Positions 35,788-48,973 of a stretch of DNA of 64,000 nucleotides are shown here, piece by piece. Under the pieces are notes generated by a model. That model had not been told where the DNA came from and ran no database searches. It saw nothing but the letters and a program-made list of their open reading frames with translations. Source of the stretch: Tamarix chinensis (taxonomy: Eukaryota > Streptophyta > Magnoliopsida > Caryophyllales > Tamaricaceae); assembly GCA_030549775.1 (NCBI GenBank), contig CM060177.1:70033638-70097637 (forward strand). The letters run 5' to 3'. The first letter of the stretch is position 1, and each line of letters begins with the position of its first letter. A program made the position numbers and the translations under genes.

Positions 35788-37190
35788 TGTTTCTATACAT
35801 ATCGCACTATTCAAGGTGGATTTATCTTCTTAGGTAATAGTGCTTCATGTACCGTTGTTAGGATTAGGACTATGAGGTGAGGATTTATGATGATGTGGTC
35901 AATATATTGTATGGTATTCATCATATTCATAATATGACCAAGGGCTTAATTTCACTGTGTACCTTGAATAACAAAGGATATAGTTGTGTCATTGAGAATG
36001 AAACATTAAAGGTTTCTATAAGGTTTGTCGTGATGATTTTTGAAAGGTGGGTTGAGACATTAAATGAGCTTATAACTATTCAGGGTACAGTTAGGGAAAC
36101 ATTGAAAGTGTGTGACTTAGATATTGCTAGTCTTGGGTTAATTCAACTATGATATGAGTGTCATTGGCATAACTAAGGGTCCTTATTTTGTGACTTGGTT
36201 ACATCTAGATCTGTTACCTTCTATAAATATAAATTCCTTCTTGATAAGAAGGTGGAGTATGAGAGTTTGGTGGGTGCTTCATATGGGGTGAATGTTGTTG
36301 TTGATCTAGATGGTGCATATTCTTCTTGTGAGGAGGAATTTAGGAAACAAGTGGAGCAATTAGGCATTACTTTAGATAGAGTTGGTTTTGCATTGTATAT
36401 AATGGGTAGTATTATTAGTGTGTTGTAGCTAGTGTTAGACTTAGAGTTATTTTTTGTGTTTATTTTGCCTTGTGGTTTTCTATTTTTATTGTTGAAAAGA
36501 TGTGGTCTCTTTGGTGGAATCAGACATTGGTGTGTGATAATTCATAAGTTATTCTTCTTTTTTGTCTATATTATGCTTATCGCAACAAAAGAAATGTATG
36601 AGGAAAACAAACTAAAGACTTTGGATGTTCCCAAATCTAAAGTAGTTGTGGTGGCTTGCTTAGTCACTAGATCATGCTTTGTAGCTATAAGATGCTTGAT
36701 GTACGATGTGGTTAGTACCAACCATTGTGTTACTCATGTTGTGAGCATGTGTGTGGTGAGTCCCTTGAAGACACCTTATTTAGGATTGGTGCAAATTTTG
36801 AGGTTCTTGGTGTATATAATATTAGCTTGTATTGAGTATGTGTTTTCAACTAATCTTTTGATAGGTTAATCTAATCTTATCTGTGACTATGATGATCAAA
36901 GGTACACTAGCTTACTACTATTTGACCTTAGAGGCTCTAAGGTTATGTTGTTGACTATGATTAGAGCAGATAATATTGTTTTGCTTAGAGTCTGAGCTTG
37001 TAATGCTAAGATAATACAAAGATTTTCTTTTGATGTTGATCTAATATGTGCTAATGGAGCCATTTGTTGCTTGCTTTCATTTACCATGAAGGGTTATTTG
37101 GAAATAGGGATTTATCCTTATCTTAAATAATTGTATTGCTTTTTGTTACAAATAATGTATCATGGTGGAGATAGTGAGATCAAGACTTTT
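35788..37190 (+). pseudogene. Copia protease, pre-integrase, RT and RNase H remnants
   Basis: In order: GGFIFLGNSASC (35817 on) and ISLCTLNNKGYSC near 35950, from the protease/pre-integrase part; RWVETLNEL near 36047; SRSVTFYKYKFLLDKKVE near 36206, from the integrase-RT linker. Next come MLIATKEMYEENKLKT near 36570 (RT palm) and AIRCLMYDVVSTN near 36685 (RT connection, before RNase H). The expected YVDD ahead of MLIA is missing; the sequence reads VYI there. The GAG-pre-integrase histidine motif and most of integrase are deleted. Confidence 0.8.
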
Positions 37191-37199
37191 ATTTGTGTA

Positions 37200-37733
37200 T
37201 GTAGTGTAACATGGATTGATGCATACAATTATTTAGAGAAGTTTGGAGACAAAAATAAGATCAAGTGCGAAAACTCGAGGCCCTGTGTTTGTTAACTTGG
37301 CCTGTGATTTCTTAGCATACTTGATCCCGCATTATCTTAAAAAAAGTCCAGAGTTCTCAAAAAAAAATATAGGGCCCTGTGTGTTTGAAACAGACCATTT
37401 TTTTCTTTCTTTCTATAGTTAGCTTGTGTCAGTTACATACTTTTATGAATTGATGTGCATAAAACCCTAGCATGAGGTTATACACTATTCAATTCTATCC
37501 AAACCCTCTCCTATTGTATTCTCTTGAGTTTTGAGAGAATTGTGTATTGATTGATATTGTGAGGATTTTTTTATTCTCCTTATAATCACTAGTTTTATAT
37601 GTAGTAAAGATACTCATTATTCTCCTAACTTTTATTGTGTTCTTATTGTTAACTCAATTAGATATTGTAACTTCCCAATTGATTGTTCGATCAGGTCTTG
37701 GAAAATCACTTTTGGTGAATTTGTTTCCCTACA
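37200..37733 (+). repeat. Copia 3' LTR
   Basis: It starts TGTAGTGTAACATGG and ends TTTCCCTACA. It is collinear with the split 5' LTR and supplied the template used to recognise the three pieces of that LTR. Confidence 0.85.
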
Positions 37734-39206
37734 GAATAACATAGCACACTCACTTGCACACAACTATTAGCTTATTTTTCATATAATCCTTTTGCTTTAG
37801 CTCACTGAATAAGTTATTACCAATTCCACCAAATGATATTGCATCACATTCCCATTCACATTCTTACCCATTTCTTTATATATGATATCATAGTTCACTT
37901 GGTTTACTTATTCCATTTACTTCGCTTATCCATTTCCAGAACTTAAAATTACTCACATCTAAGGCACAATGACTAAGGAACCTAAGACAAATATGTCACC
38001 TTTAGCTCTTTTGTTATGGCAACACTGTGGGCTATGGAAACATTGTTCCTTATAGCACTATAACTATGACCAACATTGTGACCTATAGCTCTATAGGTAT
38101 GACCAACACAACCACTTAAGACACCCTGATATTTAAGTATCAATATCCCGTATATGGCACATGGGTTAGCAATACAATAGAGAAAGGACCTTTATCATCA
38201 CAATACTAGCTCATCACATACAAAATCACATTAATGGCATCCACCACATGACCCTACCTTGGAGGCCATCTTGACGATTCTAAAGGTGGACTATATACAA
38301 CCACCAACTAATCTACCTATGATAGTTAGCATAACACACCTTAATATAATTATTTCACTTATTAGTTGAATCACTCAAAATTTATGTCAATAACCCCATA
38401 TTCCATCAAGCACCATGTACTACTTATGTTATTAACCACAACCAAATATAATTAACAATAAAGAAATCGACCACTATGTACTCACACTAACAAGCATGAA
38501 TACAAAAGAATAGATCACGGTACACTTAAGCATGCACTCTCATGTTTACATATCATAACATCCTCAACACACATATAACTTATAAACTATAATTATGAAG
38601 AATCATGATTCACAAATATGATAAAATACCTAATATTCTACCACAAGGTCAACACATTATAAGAAATTCAAAATAGAAAAATGTTTGAAACATGCATGCA
38701 TGGTTGTACTTTCCCATTTGACATCCAACTAAATATAATATCATATATGTTTAAAACAATTAGAATACACAATACTTGTGCTTTCCTACTTAAGATGAAA
38801 CAATATATATATTTCCTTAATATACCCTAATATCCTCCAAGAAAAACCAATATATACAATAATGCACATCAACACATAGGGTTCTTTTAACTACAAGTTT
38901 AGGAGATTTACTTATCTTCAGAGCTATCTTATCATAAGAAGAAAGAAACCTTAGCTTTGGAGCTCCTCCAAAACTCCTTGGATTACTAATGAAATTATTA
39001 ATAGACTGAGTTAGGAAAACTAGTCAGAACAAAAAATAATAGAAAATGACAAAAACAAATTATCAAAAATAACTTAAACATTTGAGGTTTACAATCTAAA
39101 ATTTCAATCAATCAATTTTAGAGAATTAATCCCAAATAATAAGGTAGAAGCATGATTTAATTGATTTTGAGTCAAAATTAATAATAAAGAACTATGAGAA
39201 TAAACA
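37734..39206 (-). repeat. Reversed long-LTR relic
   Basis: No protein homology was seen. Short repeated words at 37990-38110 (CTATAACTATGACCAACA, CTCTATAGGTATGACCAACA, TTATGGCAACAC) look like the module array of a reversed long LTR. The GGAGATTTACTTAT zone near 38907 matches the transition ahead of the purine-rich block in other copies. It is cut at 39206 by LTR D2. Confidence 0.45.
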
Positions 39207-39929
39207 TGTAACACCCCCCAAAATTCACTACTTAAAAATCTTGTTTTATTAGAAGATTCAACGAAAGTAGGTAAATTAAAACTTGTGAATTTCAGGAATA
39301 TTACCGTTGTGATCAGTACAAGCCCAACCGCCGACCGGTCTTGTACTCAACGCAAGGCTAAAGAAATATAACCATCCATCATTAATCAAACTTAAATCAT
39401 GAATTCACAAGAGCATTGAACTTCCATAAAACTAAAATAAGAGTACATGAAAAAGAGTTTATAATCCAAAAGTACATAGTTAAAATTCCTCAAAAGGAAT
39501 AAAGGCTATAGTATGATAAAATGAGTTAGAATAAACTAATACAAAATAAAGGAACATAAAAGGGAAATCTGATCGTGTCGCTCTCGATCCCCAGGCCAAG
39601 TCCAAGCTCAAATTTTAGCCCCGCCCGATGCCTCGTAAGCGTCGAAGGCATCAAAAACAGCATCACCTACCTACACAAACTTAAAGGGGCTTCTGTTTAT
39701 GAAAATGAGTAGCACCCATGAAATGGGTGGTCAGTACGCTACGTACTAAGAAAGGTAACCATGCATCTAAGGCTAACACACAAAGGTATATAACACAAGC
39801 ATGATCACATAAATAGCATACAACAATATAGAGAATAAAGGCTAAGCTATAGTTTGGATAAACTGATTATTTATTTCTCTTATCAATACTCATTTTACAC
39901 CATCCTCTTTATAAATCCATGTGAGTATG

Positions 39930-40310
39930 GAAACCCCACTATTATAGCCGATGGATTGGAAATGTATAGGGTAGAACACACCTGACCACTATTATATGCC
40001 AGAGGATCGATCTCTAGGGTAAGATGCTCCTTGCCATTATTATGCAGGTGGATCAATCTGGCCCTCACTCTCATGGTGTTCTACTATAAGTATTTAGTGT
40101 CTTTTATGTGTCTTATCAAACTTAGAGTTTGGGTTTTTTAGCTCGGGATCACTCACTATTATATCTACTGGATCAAAAATGTAAAGGACAGAACGCATCT
40201 GACCACTATTATAGGATGGTGGATCGGTCTCTAAGACACTACGACACCTGGCCACTATTATGTCTGTGGATCAATCTTGGCCCGCCTCAATAATCTACCA
40301 CTTTAAATTA
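39930..40310 (-). repeat. Duplicated hairpin-module array in LTR D2 (2 x 3 units)
   Basis: CACTATTAT- or CATTATTAT-type units lie near 39938, 39986, 40034, 40153, 40204 and 40253. The second set of three repeats the order and spacers of the first (GGAAATGTA/AAAAATGTA, then GATCGATCTC/GATCGGTCTC, then GATCAATCT). This shows block duplication of about 215 bp. Confidence 0.75.
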
Positions 40311-41774
40311 TTAGTATCTTACTGTGTCTTATTCAACAAGTTTCACCTTAGACATGCATGTCATACTCCATCTACTCTTATTCTCCGAAGAGGGCCCGTC
40401 CCATATCTTAAGACTTTTGCACCTCCTAACACACCCTAACATCCTTTTGTTCTTCCACTTACTCACACTAGAGGCCCAACTCCTAAGTGTTTGGTTCAAG
40501 GCCCACTACCTTACGCCCTTCAAGTACACTCACTACCTTACCCTAGGGTTTTCTCCTAAAACCCTAATTTGGGCCTATGTGGCCCATATTTCTCTACCTC
40601 ATGTAATTAAGGTTGCTTTAACACCCCACACATCACCTCCCTTAAATTTAACCCCAATAATTTCACTTTACTTCCCCAATTAAACGTGTGACCATGAAAC
40701 CCTAGTTAGCCCCACCAAACCCTAGCACCCTTCTTTTCCACATGTCACCCTCCATTCTCACCTTCCATCCTTATTTTCCCATCATACCCATACTCACCCT
40801 AGATATGACATTCTTCCACCCTCATCCTATACTCCACTCACCATTAATTATTTTTACTTTCACAACCACCTCAAATTAGGGTTTTCCACCCAAACCATAG
40901 CTAGGTCTCTTGTGAACTCTTATACCAACCCATGTACTAGTTTCTCCCAAAGTGTCCAATCCCCAAGACAACTTGTCACACGTAAAGATCATCCCCATGC
41001 AGACTCCATCTACCCCATGCAAACCCTCAAAGTTTTCATGCATGCCCTAGTATCTCCATGCAAACCCTAGAAACTCCTACGCAAAGTTCACCCACTCTTT
41101 TATTTTATTCATAATCCCCGTTTATTTACCCCTCATGGATCATGAGATAATTAGATTAATCCCATATCCCTTGGTCAACTCACTCCTACTTGGTTAACTC
41201 ACTTTTTTTGTTTCCTTTTTCATCCTTTCACCCCATATTATTATATTAAATATCCTAGCATGCATGTCGTAAAGGGCTGCATCACATAATATTATAAGTA
41301 AAACATATACATATTATGCACATGCCATAAGAAGCTACATAAGCATACCTCAACTCCAAACTATGCTACACATAGAATAGTTATAATAATAATCAAAAGA
41401 TACACAAAAAAATGGTACATGGTATACAAGGCACATAACACACATATAAAGGGCCATAGCTACATCCTTACCTAACACAACACCGGTCTTGGAGGATGCT
41501 CTTATTCCTCATTAGGGTGTTGACCCTTAATCTATAAGGGGGGAAAATAATGATTAATTACCCTCCTACCAAAATTACTATTATTTCCTACTTTAATCTA
41601 ATATTAGGGTTATAACTATTAAAATAAACTTTACAAGTAAAAATAGGTTTTCATTCTCAAGTTAGCCTACTAGATTATTACTAGTCAAAATAGGTTCATG
41701 TCAAGGTATCCATAACCATATTTATATTATTAAAAGTAATAGCTTTAATATTAATAATAATAGTTGTAGCAAAA

Positions 41775-41780
<6 letters not shown>

Positions 41781-41810
<30 letters not shown>

Positions 41811-42043
41811 GCAATAGTAATAGTTCTACTCTTAAAAATAATACTTAAAAGAGGTTATAATAATCATAAGAATAGAAACCCTAATGATATTAAGGTTAAG
41901 GTTAATAATAGGTTTAGTAATATAAATAATAACATAATAATAGTAATAATAATACTAATAATAATAGTAATCAAAATAATGGTAAGGTTAGGGTTCGAAT
42001 ATTTACAAAAATAATGATGGTAATAATATAGTAAGGTTAGAAC

Positions 42044-42114
<71 letters not shown>
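41781..42114. repeat. (ATA/TAA)n microsatellites in LTR D2
   Basis: Two long trinucleotide runs lie at about 41781-41812 and 42046-42114, joined by ATA-rich degenerate sequence. They create a Leu-repeat minus frame (41864-42214) that is not a gene. Confidence 0.9.
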
Positions 42115-42116
<2 letters not shown>

Positions 42117-43561
42117 GAGGATAATAACATAAATACAAATATAAGAGATAATGATATCATAACTAGGGTTTTAACGGTTGGGGTATCATCTAGGGTTAGG
42201 AGTGACCGCGACACCGGTGGGAAAAAAAGGAAGAAGGGTGGAAAGTAGGTGGTTTAGGATAGGAGAGGGGGATTTGAATTGGAGGATGATGCCTAGGTTG
42301 AGAGGCCTAGAATGGTGGTGGTGGTGGAGTAACCAAAGGGGGCGGCGCAGGCGGGGGAGGTGTGGTGACCCAAAGTGGTGGAGAGAGAGGTAAGGGAAAA
42401 GGAAGGTAGGGGAAGTTCTGCTGGTAATTTTGGAGGGTACAGGAAGTGGTGGTTGTGGTAGGAGTGGCAGTAGACAACGGCGCGAAGGTCAGCATTGGGT
42501 GAATTGAGGTTAGTTGAATGGCCAAATTTGCACAGCCAAAGTAGCTCTTGCAGGAAGGATTGAGGGTGGTGAGGCGTGTAGCTTAGTGTAGGGTGGTGCT
42601 GGGAGTAATTTGGGTGGTGTTTGGGGCAATAGTACTGGACAGAGGCGGCACAATGGGCGGCTGAACAAGCTATGGCGCACAAAAGGGAGAAAATTTTTGG
42701 GTTGAGAAAAAGGGTTGAAGGATATTTGTAGGCCATATATAGGGGAAAACAATAGAGAGGAAGAGAGAAGGTGGATGGCACACGTGCAAGTCACTAGCCA
42801 ACTGCACACAGCCGATGTAGGCCTATAAAATTACAGGACATGTCAGCTAAGGAAGGGGGAGAGAGGCACATGTGAGGAGAGAGAGAGAGGGCATGATTGG
42901 GTGGAGAAGAGAGAGGGAATGATGGGGAAGAGGGTAGGGGTAGCATGCCAGCCTCGTGCCTGCACTAGGAAGTGGAGAAGTCAAAGCGTCGGGAAGAGGG
43001 ATGGTTAGGGGAGAAGAAAGGAAGAAGAAGGGTGGGCAGCTAGTCTGTCCAAGGGGAAAAGAAAGAAAAAGAAAGAAATTCAGACCAATCCAGTCAACTG
43101 GCGAAGGAGAAAAGGAGAGGGCGGCTGGCCTGGGCCACACAAGAGAAAGGGAGAAGTCTAGGCAGCAAGGGTGGCCTAGCCTAGATCGAGGAAAGGAAGA
43201 AAGAAACGGAGAGAGGAGAGGAAGGAAAAAAAAAGAACAAAGAAAAAGAAAAAAGGAAAAATAAGTGGGTTGGGGTATTCAGAACATTTTGATATTTTGG
43301 GATATTTAAAAATACTAATATTTTAATAAAATAATAATAAATCCCCTTTTTAGGTTAATTCAAGATTTTGAAAGATTTGTCCTAAATTCTATTTTAATTA
43401 TCAAAAAACCTAATTTAACCCAATTAAATTATTTATTAATTTCCTCTTGTTTTTGCCTTAACTACTTCCTCTTATTTTAATAAAATAATTTATTTAATTA
43501 GTTTTTCTAATAAATCCTTAATTTGCCATAATTTTCTAAATTAGGGTTTTGGGGTATTTCA

Positions 43562-44780
43562 AATACCAATCAATTTTATAAACTATTCCCTAAACTTAAT
43601 TTTTTTAATGTATAATATGGGTACCTAAGAGGGTAAGTGGCTTACTTGAAATGCGACCCAAACTGTAAGAGCTCACTAGTTGGTTAATCCCATAATTAAT
43701 GAGTATATTATTAATCTTATGTAAAGTGGGAAAAAAATATACACATTCTAGGCATAATTTTCTAACCTTTTAGTTTATCAACTAATATTTGTATATAATA
43801 AACACCTATGACTCTATACTATTATATGCATGTAATTTTTTTAGATTAAATAATCCATTTCTAAGTAGTCATATCAAACAAAACCATGCATACATGAAGG
43901 TCTCTAGTACGATATAATTTATCAAAGAAAAGTAGATATTTGTGATAAGCTTAGTTTTTATTAAGGTGGTGACCTAGTGGGGTAACTACGACTAGGCACA
44001 AGCTAGTAGCAATTAGGAAAAATAGAATGATTAGGAAAATTCAATAATATATTATTGACTTTATATTAATATGAGTTGCAAATTTTGACAATCTTTAAGT
44101 TAGATAACTTGAGGTTTGCAACCAATGACATAGACTTGAAATTCACTTGCCTATATGTAAGATGAAGTCTATTTCACTAGTAGAATAAGAATTACTATTA
44201 AACAATAGGCATAAGGATTCACCTGAAGTGTGCAGTGTCACCAATTAGAATATGTACCCTTCTTCATAAGTGATTGGATGCATAGAAGTTTTTTCTCCCT
44301 TCATTTATTAACATGTGACTAATGATGCTATTTGAGATTACCTTGTTATGTATAGGCTAGGGAATTCTTAGGGTTACTGAGGTGTAAATTCAATTAGGAA
44401 AAAAAATCCTAGAACTATTTAGTTTATCATAAAAATAGTATAGATATAAATTAATTTGATTAATGACCTAACAAAATATATATTGAGTAGGTGATTAACT
44501 TTTAGATACATTTATTATTATAACTCTACTAAAAACCTATTATTTATTTAATATACATTCATAAGAACAATAATTTTTTATATTATTAAAAATTTAGTCT
44601 TAACTTTCTATTTAATAACCATGCATATAAACTCCTATGCCACCATATTATTGTTGTTGTTGTTGTTGATGATGATGTTGCTATTGTTGTTGTTGCTACT
44701 GCTGCTATTGTTGTTCTTGTTATCATTATTGTTATTATATTCATCAGCATCATCATTATTATTTAAAAGTATGGCATATT
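43562..44780. other. Unassigned AT-rich DNA with a TTG/ATG microsatellite
   Basis: No coding feature. A TTG-rich run lies at about 44649-44716, continuing as ATT/ATC repeats to 44765. The last part may be the left half of the reversed LTR relic that continues at 62488, because LTR E's flanks nearly match (ATATT/CTATT). Confidence 0.4.
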
Positions 44781-45807
44781 TTTAATATCCTAAAATTTTA
44801 TTAAATTTTAATTTTGAATAATTAACATTTTAACCTAATCTAAAGTTCTAATTTTTGAGTCTTTATATTTATTTATTTTTAGTCTAACCCCAACCCCAGC
44901 TAAGTGATAAATAAAATAATAGATTTATTTTCCAAAAGTATAAACCTAATTTTCCTAATCTTAAACCTAAAAAGAAATTACTTCTTCCTTGTTTCTTTTT
45001 CCTTTATCTCCCTCATTTTCCCTTTTTCTACCCTTTTTTTATTTCTTCCTTCTTTTCCCTAGGCCCAACCCATTTCCCCCCTTTCTTTTTTGTTCTTCCC
45101 ATCCTACCAACCTAGCCCACTCCTCTTCTAGTCTTATTATTTATTTCTTTTCTCTTTAATCTTCTTCCCATGTCAATCTTCTTCTTATGCCTTTCCCTTC
45201 CCCTGTTCCTCTTTTGGCTAAAAAGAGCCTTACGCTCACCATGTCCTTGTCCTTCTTTCTTTCTTCCCTTCCAACCATGCATGCCTACCGCATGCACCAA
45301 CCCCCTATACAATACCTGCCCGAAACCCTACACATACGCCCTATAACCCCTACTGGACACCCAACTCACCTGCACCCTTACCATTTTCCTTCTCCTCACC
45401 TACCCTCTCACACATCTAAGCCCAACCTTCCCTTTTACTTTTTCCCCTTCGCTTCACCTCCCAGCCATGCCCATTATGTATGCATACCCTTCCTTCTTCC
45501 ATTCCCTTTCATTCCTTTACCATTGAAGAAAAACCCAACCCTACTTTATTTTCCCTTCTCCTCCCCATCACCCACCACTACCAACATCACCACCTTACTG
45601 TCATCAATCACCTCCAACTAAGTTCCTTCTCCTTCTCCTTCCCTAATCCTCCCACCCTTACCTTACCATCAACCACAACCCCCATCCCCCACCTTCACTA
45701 CCTTCCTTTCCTTTCTCATCATGCCAAGCTACTGGCCACACCATTTCCCATCCTTAGCTACAACCTATAGGCCACCACCCGTGCCTAGTTGTTGTTAACT
45801 AGCACCA
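44781..45807 (+). repeat. Solo LTR E, first part (split by the chromovirus)
   Basis: It starts TTTAATATCC, a TGTAATACCC start with two changes, followed by TAAAATTTTATT as in the other plus LTRs. It enters the pyrimidine-rich tract at 44990 and stops at the chromovirus target duplication CACCA (45803-45807). Parts 1 and 2 together give about 3.55 kb, the length of the related LTRs. The flank ATATT (44776-44780) matches CTATT (62488-62492) at four of five bases. Frames 45187-45621 and 45480-45770 are Pro/Ser/His-rich tract frames, not genes. Confidence 0.75.
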
Positions 45808-46429
45808 TGTAACACCCTAATTTTTACTACTAAAAAAATATTATTTTATAGCAAAAGTATATAAGTAAAATATTGTGGGTTACCATTATAATTGACATAA
45901 GTTTGGTTTACTCAACCATCCTTACATCAATCATAAGACTAGAGAATTTAAAGTAACATGAGGAAATTAGATACGAAGGAAACATTTATAATACAATAAT
46001 GAAGTTGGAATTTAACCCCTAGTATAATACAAAATACAAAAGAAGGGATACCATGGATCAAGATTCTAAAAAGGTATCCAGATAAATACTACTACCTAAT
46101 AACATTACTCTTCACACAAACACCCTATACAGATAAGATCACTCATCCCCACATAAGGCATCATAAGCAGCATAATCATCTAATGAATCTATTGAGATCT
46201 GCATATAATAATCAGGGTCTCCTACTCATTGGAATGAGCAATACCCATAAACTGGTGGTCAGTATCCTATATACTGAGCAAGGGAACAACACTATCAAAA
46301 CGGGATTATAATTGGCACATACTTTCACAACAGATGATAGATATACAAGAAGATAAATGAAACCTCCTATAAGACAAATAATGATCCAGATCTATTTATT
46401 ATATATAATCTATTTTTAGTATTTTATAT

Positions 46430-46880
46430 AAGATGAGTGTAGAAACCTCACTACTTTCAAACCAGTGAAACAATATAAAGCACCATCTCAGGAATAACAC
46501 ACCTAAGCCACTATTATCATCCTATGGAAAGGATTTGAAAATATCACCTTCTAAGAACAGAATGCTCCCAAGCCACTATTCTCTTAGGTGGCATAAGACA
46601 CACATACACACATATATATAAACAACACCTTATACCTAACTTATGTATTCTTCCCCATTAAATCATAAGTGTCTTTTCCATAGGTTATATTGTTATATTT
46701 TCATTTCATAATGAAAAAGGCCCCACTATTCTTAATCTATTGGAACATACTAAAACACCTTCTTAGGGCCAAATGCTTCTGAGCCACTATTATTTTTATT
46801 GGAATGGAGATTAAAAACACCACCTTCTCCGGGAAAAATGCTCTCGAGCCACTATTCTCCCTAGTGGAATGGGATATATA
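46430..46880 (-). repeat. Hairpin-module array in the chromovirus 3' LTR (6 units)
   Basis: Units lie near 46449, 46503, 46576, 46724, 46786 and 46850. All are CACTATTNT-like words (first one diverged) followed 10-15 bases later by a GTGG- or TTGG-type arm. The last is CCACTATTCTCCCTAGTGG, with a 6-bp stem. Confidence 0.75.
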
Positions 46881-48570
46881 TATATCACATTGACCCTACT
46901 CACATGCTCTTTTACTTTAAGTGATTAGTATCTTATTCAAGATTAAATCTCAAGCATCAAACATATTAAAGCAGATGGACACAAAACACTGGTCAAGTCC
47001 TTAAGTCTTTTCAAACCCTAATTACATATACCTTAGAATTCATTCTCCCATATTCATTATTCCACCAAAAATTATATTATCTCATCCCTGAATCTCATCA
47101 TTATTATCATACCATAACGCATGGTTTAACACCCATATCATACACATATGTTAATAATCTTATACAAGGTTCTATTCATAGAATTACTAAAAAGCCTAAT
47201 TTCATAAGTAGTCATAATTCCTCCTATAAGATTCATATGATTACTAAGTCTAACAAACAACCTCATCAAGCCAATCATTAGCAACATATTTAGAATCCAA
47301 ATAACCTCTAGATTTTACCCATGAAATGATAACATTATCCTTATAACTTATTATGCCCTAATTAACCATTATTTCATTGAAGGACCCCAAAAAAACAATA
47401 ATACTTTCAAACCTATCACATAGAATACCAAAAATTTCTTATTATCCCATCATGGCCAAAATACCCTTAAGGATAAAAAATAACCTTTATTTTATAAATT
47501 CTTGTACCATCCATACGTATTATTTTCCAAATCCATCAATAATCATCATACCTCATAAAAATAATTATGTCCCCTTATCAAAGCTCGTTGGTTTATATTA
47601 CATGACATAAGGTATATTCCCATAATTATGTTGTTATCACGACAAAATCATAATGATACCTCTTACCCATTCTTCCTTTTTTTTAAACATAATATCCATA
47701 TCATCACAAAATATCATGAATGACATATAATAAATCATATGGCAATGACATCATGGAAAACACATATAACCATACAAGTAAATAACTCAAAACCCACCTG
47801 TAAAAATAACAAAAACCACAACTAGGCTTAGAGAGTATAACCAAAGGAGAAATCAAGGTAAAGAAAGTAAAAATGGAAATAAATATAGTAAAATGGAATA
47901 TTGAGTTGTGTGGATGTGTAGTGAAATGTGCGGTAGAGCTATGGTAAATATTTGGTGGTGGTGGGGGTTGGATAAGGTTTAGGGGTCAAAATAGGGGTAC
48001 ATGATTGAGATGGGTGGTTGCATGGTTGTGCTATAGGTAATGCACACCCGAGCTGAGAGATGGGATCATGCATAGGTAGGCAATGTAAAGTGGCACGATC
48101 AAGCTCAATTAGTCTCAAATAGGTCACAAGTCAAACAAGTGTGCACGAGCGTACATCTAGGCCGTGTGTAAGCATGCAAGGGTCCACGGGCTGGGTGTGC
48201 TAAGTTGCACGAGCATGTGATAGGAAATTTTAGTGTTGCATGGTTGCACTTGAGGGCATGCACATACCATAAATTTCTTAAAAATGTGATAGGCGAGAGA
48301 AAGAAGAAAGAAAAAGAGGTAGTGGTCGGTGGTAATGGCAGCTAATGGTGTTGGGGAAGGCTGGGGTAACCTTGGTGATTGGTCCACCAATTGATGGATG
48401 GCATATGGTGGTACATGACAATGTTTGTGGTGGAAATGGTGGTGCAAAAGTAATAGCAGGGCAGAGAAGAGAAGGAAAAGAAGAAGGAATAAAGGAGAAA
48501 GAAGAGAGGAAGCTTGAGGTAGGATTTTGAACACAAAAATGGTAGAGTGGAGGCTAAATAAAGAGGAATA

Positions 48571-48938
48571 AGGGAGAGAGAGAGAGAGAGAGAGAATGTG
48601 TGTGTGTGTGTGCATACATGTGTGCATGTGGTGCGAATGCAAGAGAAACGAAATAGAGAGGGAGATGTGTATGTAAGGGTGTAGGGTGGTGGTGCAAGTC
48701 ATGAGGGTGGCAGTGGAGACGATGGTTGTGTATAGTGGTGAAAAATGATAGAGGTTGTAGTAGGGGTGGTGATGATTGTGTGTATGCATTGTGTAAGGAT
48801 AAGGAAGGAGAAAAAAATGGCAGGGGAAGGTGATGGTGGTGTAGATAGGCCAGGGAGAAGAGGAGGAGGAGGAGGAGAAGAAGAAGAAGAGGAAGAACGT
48901 TGGTGGTGGTGGTGGTGGTGGTGGTGGTGGTGGTGATA

Positions 48939-48972
<34 letters not shown>
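48571..48972. repeat. Compound microsatellites in the 3' LTR
   Basis: (GA)n and (GT)n runs lie at about 48571-48612. At 48858-48972 GGA, GAA, GGT and GAT trinucleotide runs follow one another. The 5' LTR has only short versions near 59302-59330 and 59580-59610. Confidence 0.9.

Positions 48973-48973
<1 letters not shown>

Larger units (their letters stand above)
26157..37733 (+). mobile_element. Ty1/copia element (Tnt1/Tork-like), heavily nested and decayed
   Basis: The LTRs start TGTAG and end CTACA. The 3' LTR is intact at 37200-37733 (534 bp). The 5' LTR is split into 26157-26594, 30530-30557 and 33985-34053 by two solo LTRs. After the 5' LTR comes a PBS-like TGGTATCAAATAC (34056 on), related to the initiator-Met PBS. 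Copia gag, zinc-knuckle, protease, pre-integrase, RT and RNase H remnants follow in the expected order on plus. A PPT-like CATGGTGGAGATAG lies near 37160. Flanks 26152-26156 and 37734-37738 do not form a clear target duplication. The interior is about 2.3 kb once insertions are removed, so most of integrase and RT is deleted. It cannot be active. Confidence 0.85.
39207..43561 (-). repeat. Long LTR, family D copy 2 (4.36 kb, probable solo LTR)
   Basis: It begins TGTAACACCCC at 39207 and ends GGGGTATTTCA at 43561. It parallels copy D1: a hairpin-module array (39930-40310), a pyrimidine-leaning middle, ATT microsatellites (41781-42114), a purine-rich block (42190-43260) and an AT-rich tail. Flanking 5-mers AAACA and AATAC do not match, so one end may be altered or the target duplication lost. 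No interior retrotransposon sequence is present. Minus frames at 42293-43140 and the plus frame 42956-43264 come from the skewed tract. Confidence 0.75.

Noticed and set aside
36432..36869. 145-codon plus frame with hydrophobic N-terminus as a possible membrane protein
   Set aside because: Its second half matches copia RT/RNase H (MLIATKEM, RCLMYDVV), so it is decayed copia pol.
26152..37738. Target-site duplication for the copia element
   Set aside because: The flanks ATAAA and GAATA do not match convincingly; reported as not found.
41864..42214. Leu-rich 116-codon frame resembling a membrane protein
   Set aside because: The Leu run is a direct translation of the (TAA)n microsatellite.
45187..45770. 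144- and 96-codon plus frames
   Set aside because: They lie in the pyrimidine-rich tract of LTR E, which is interrupted at 45807; there is no family resemblance.
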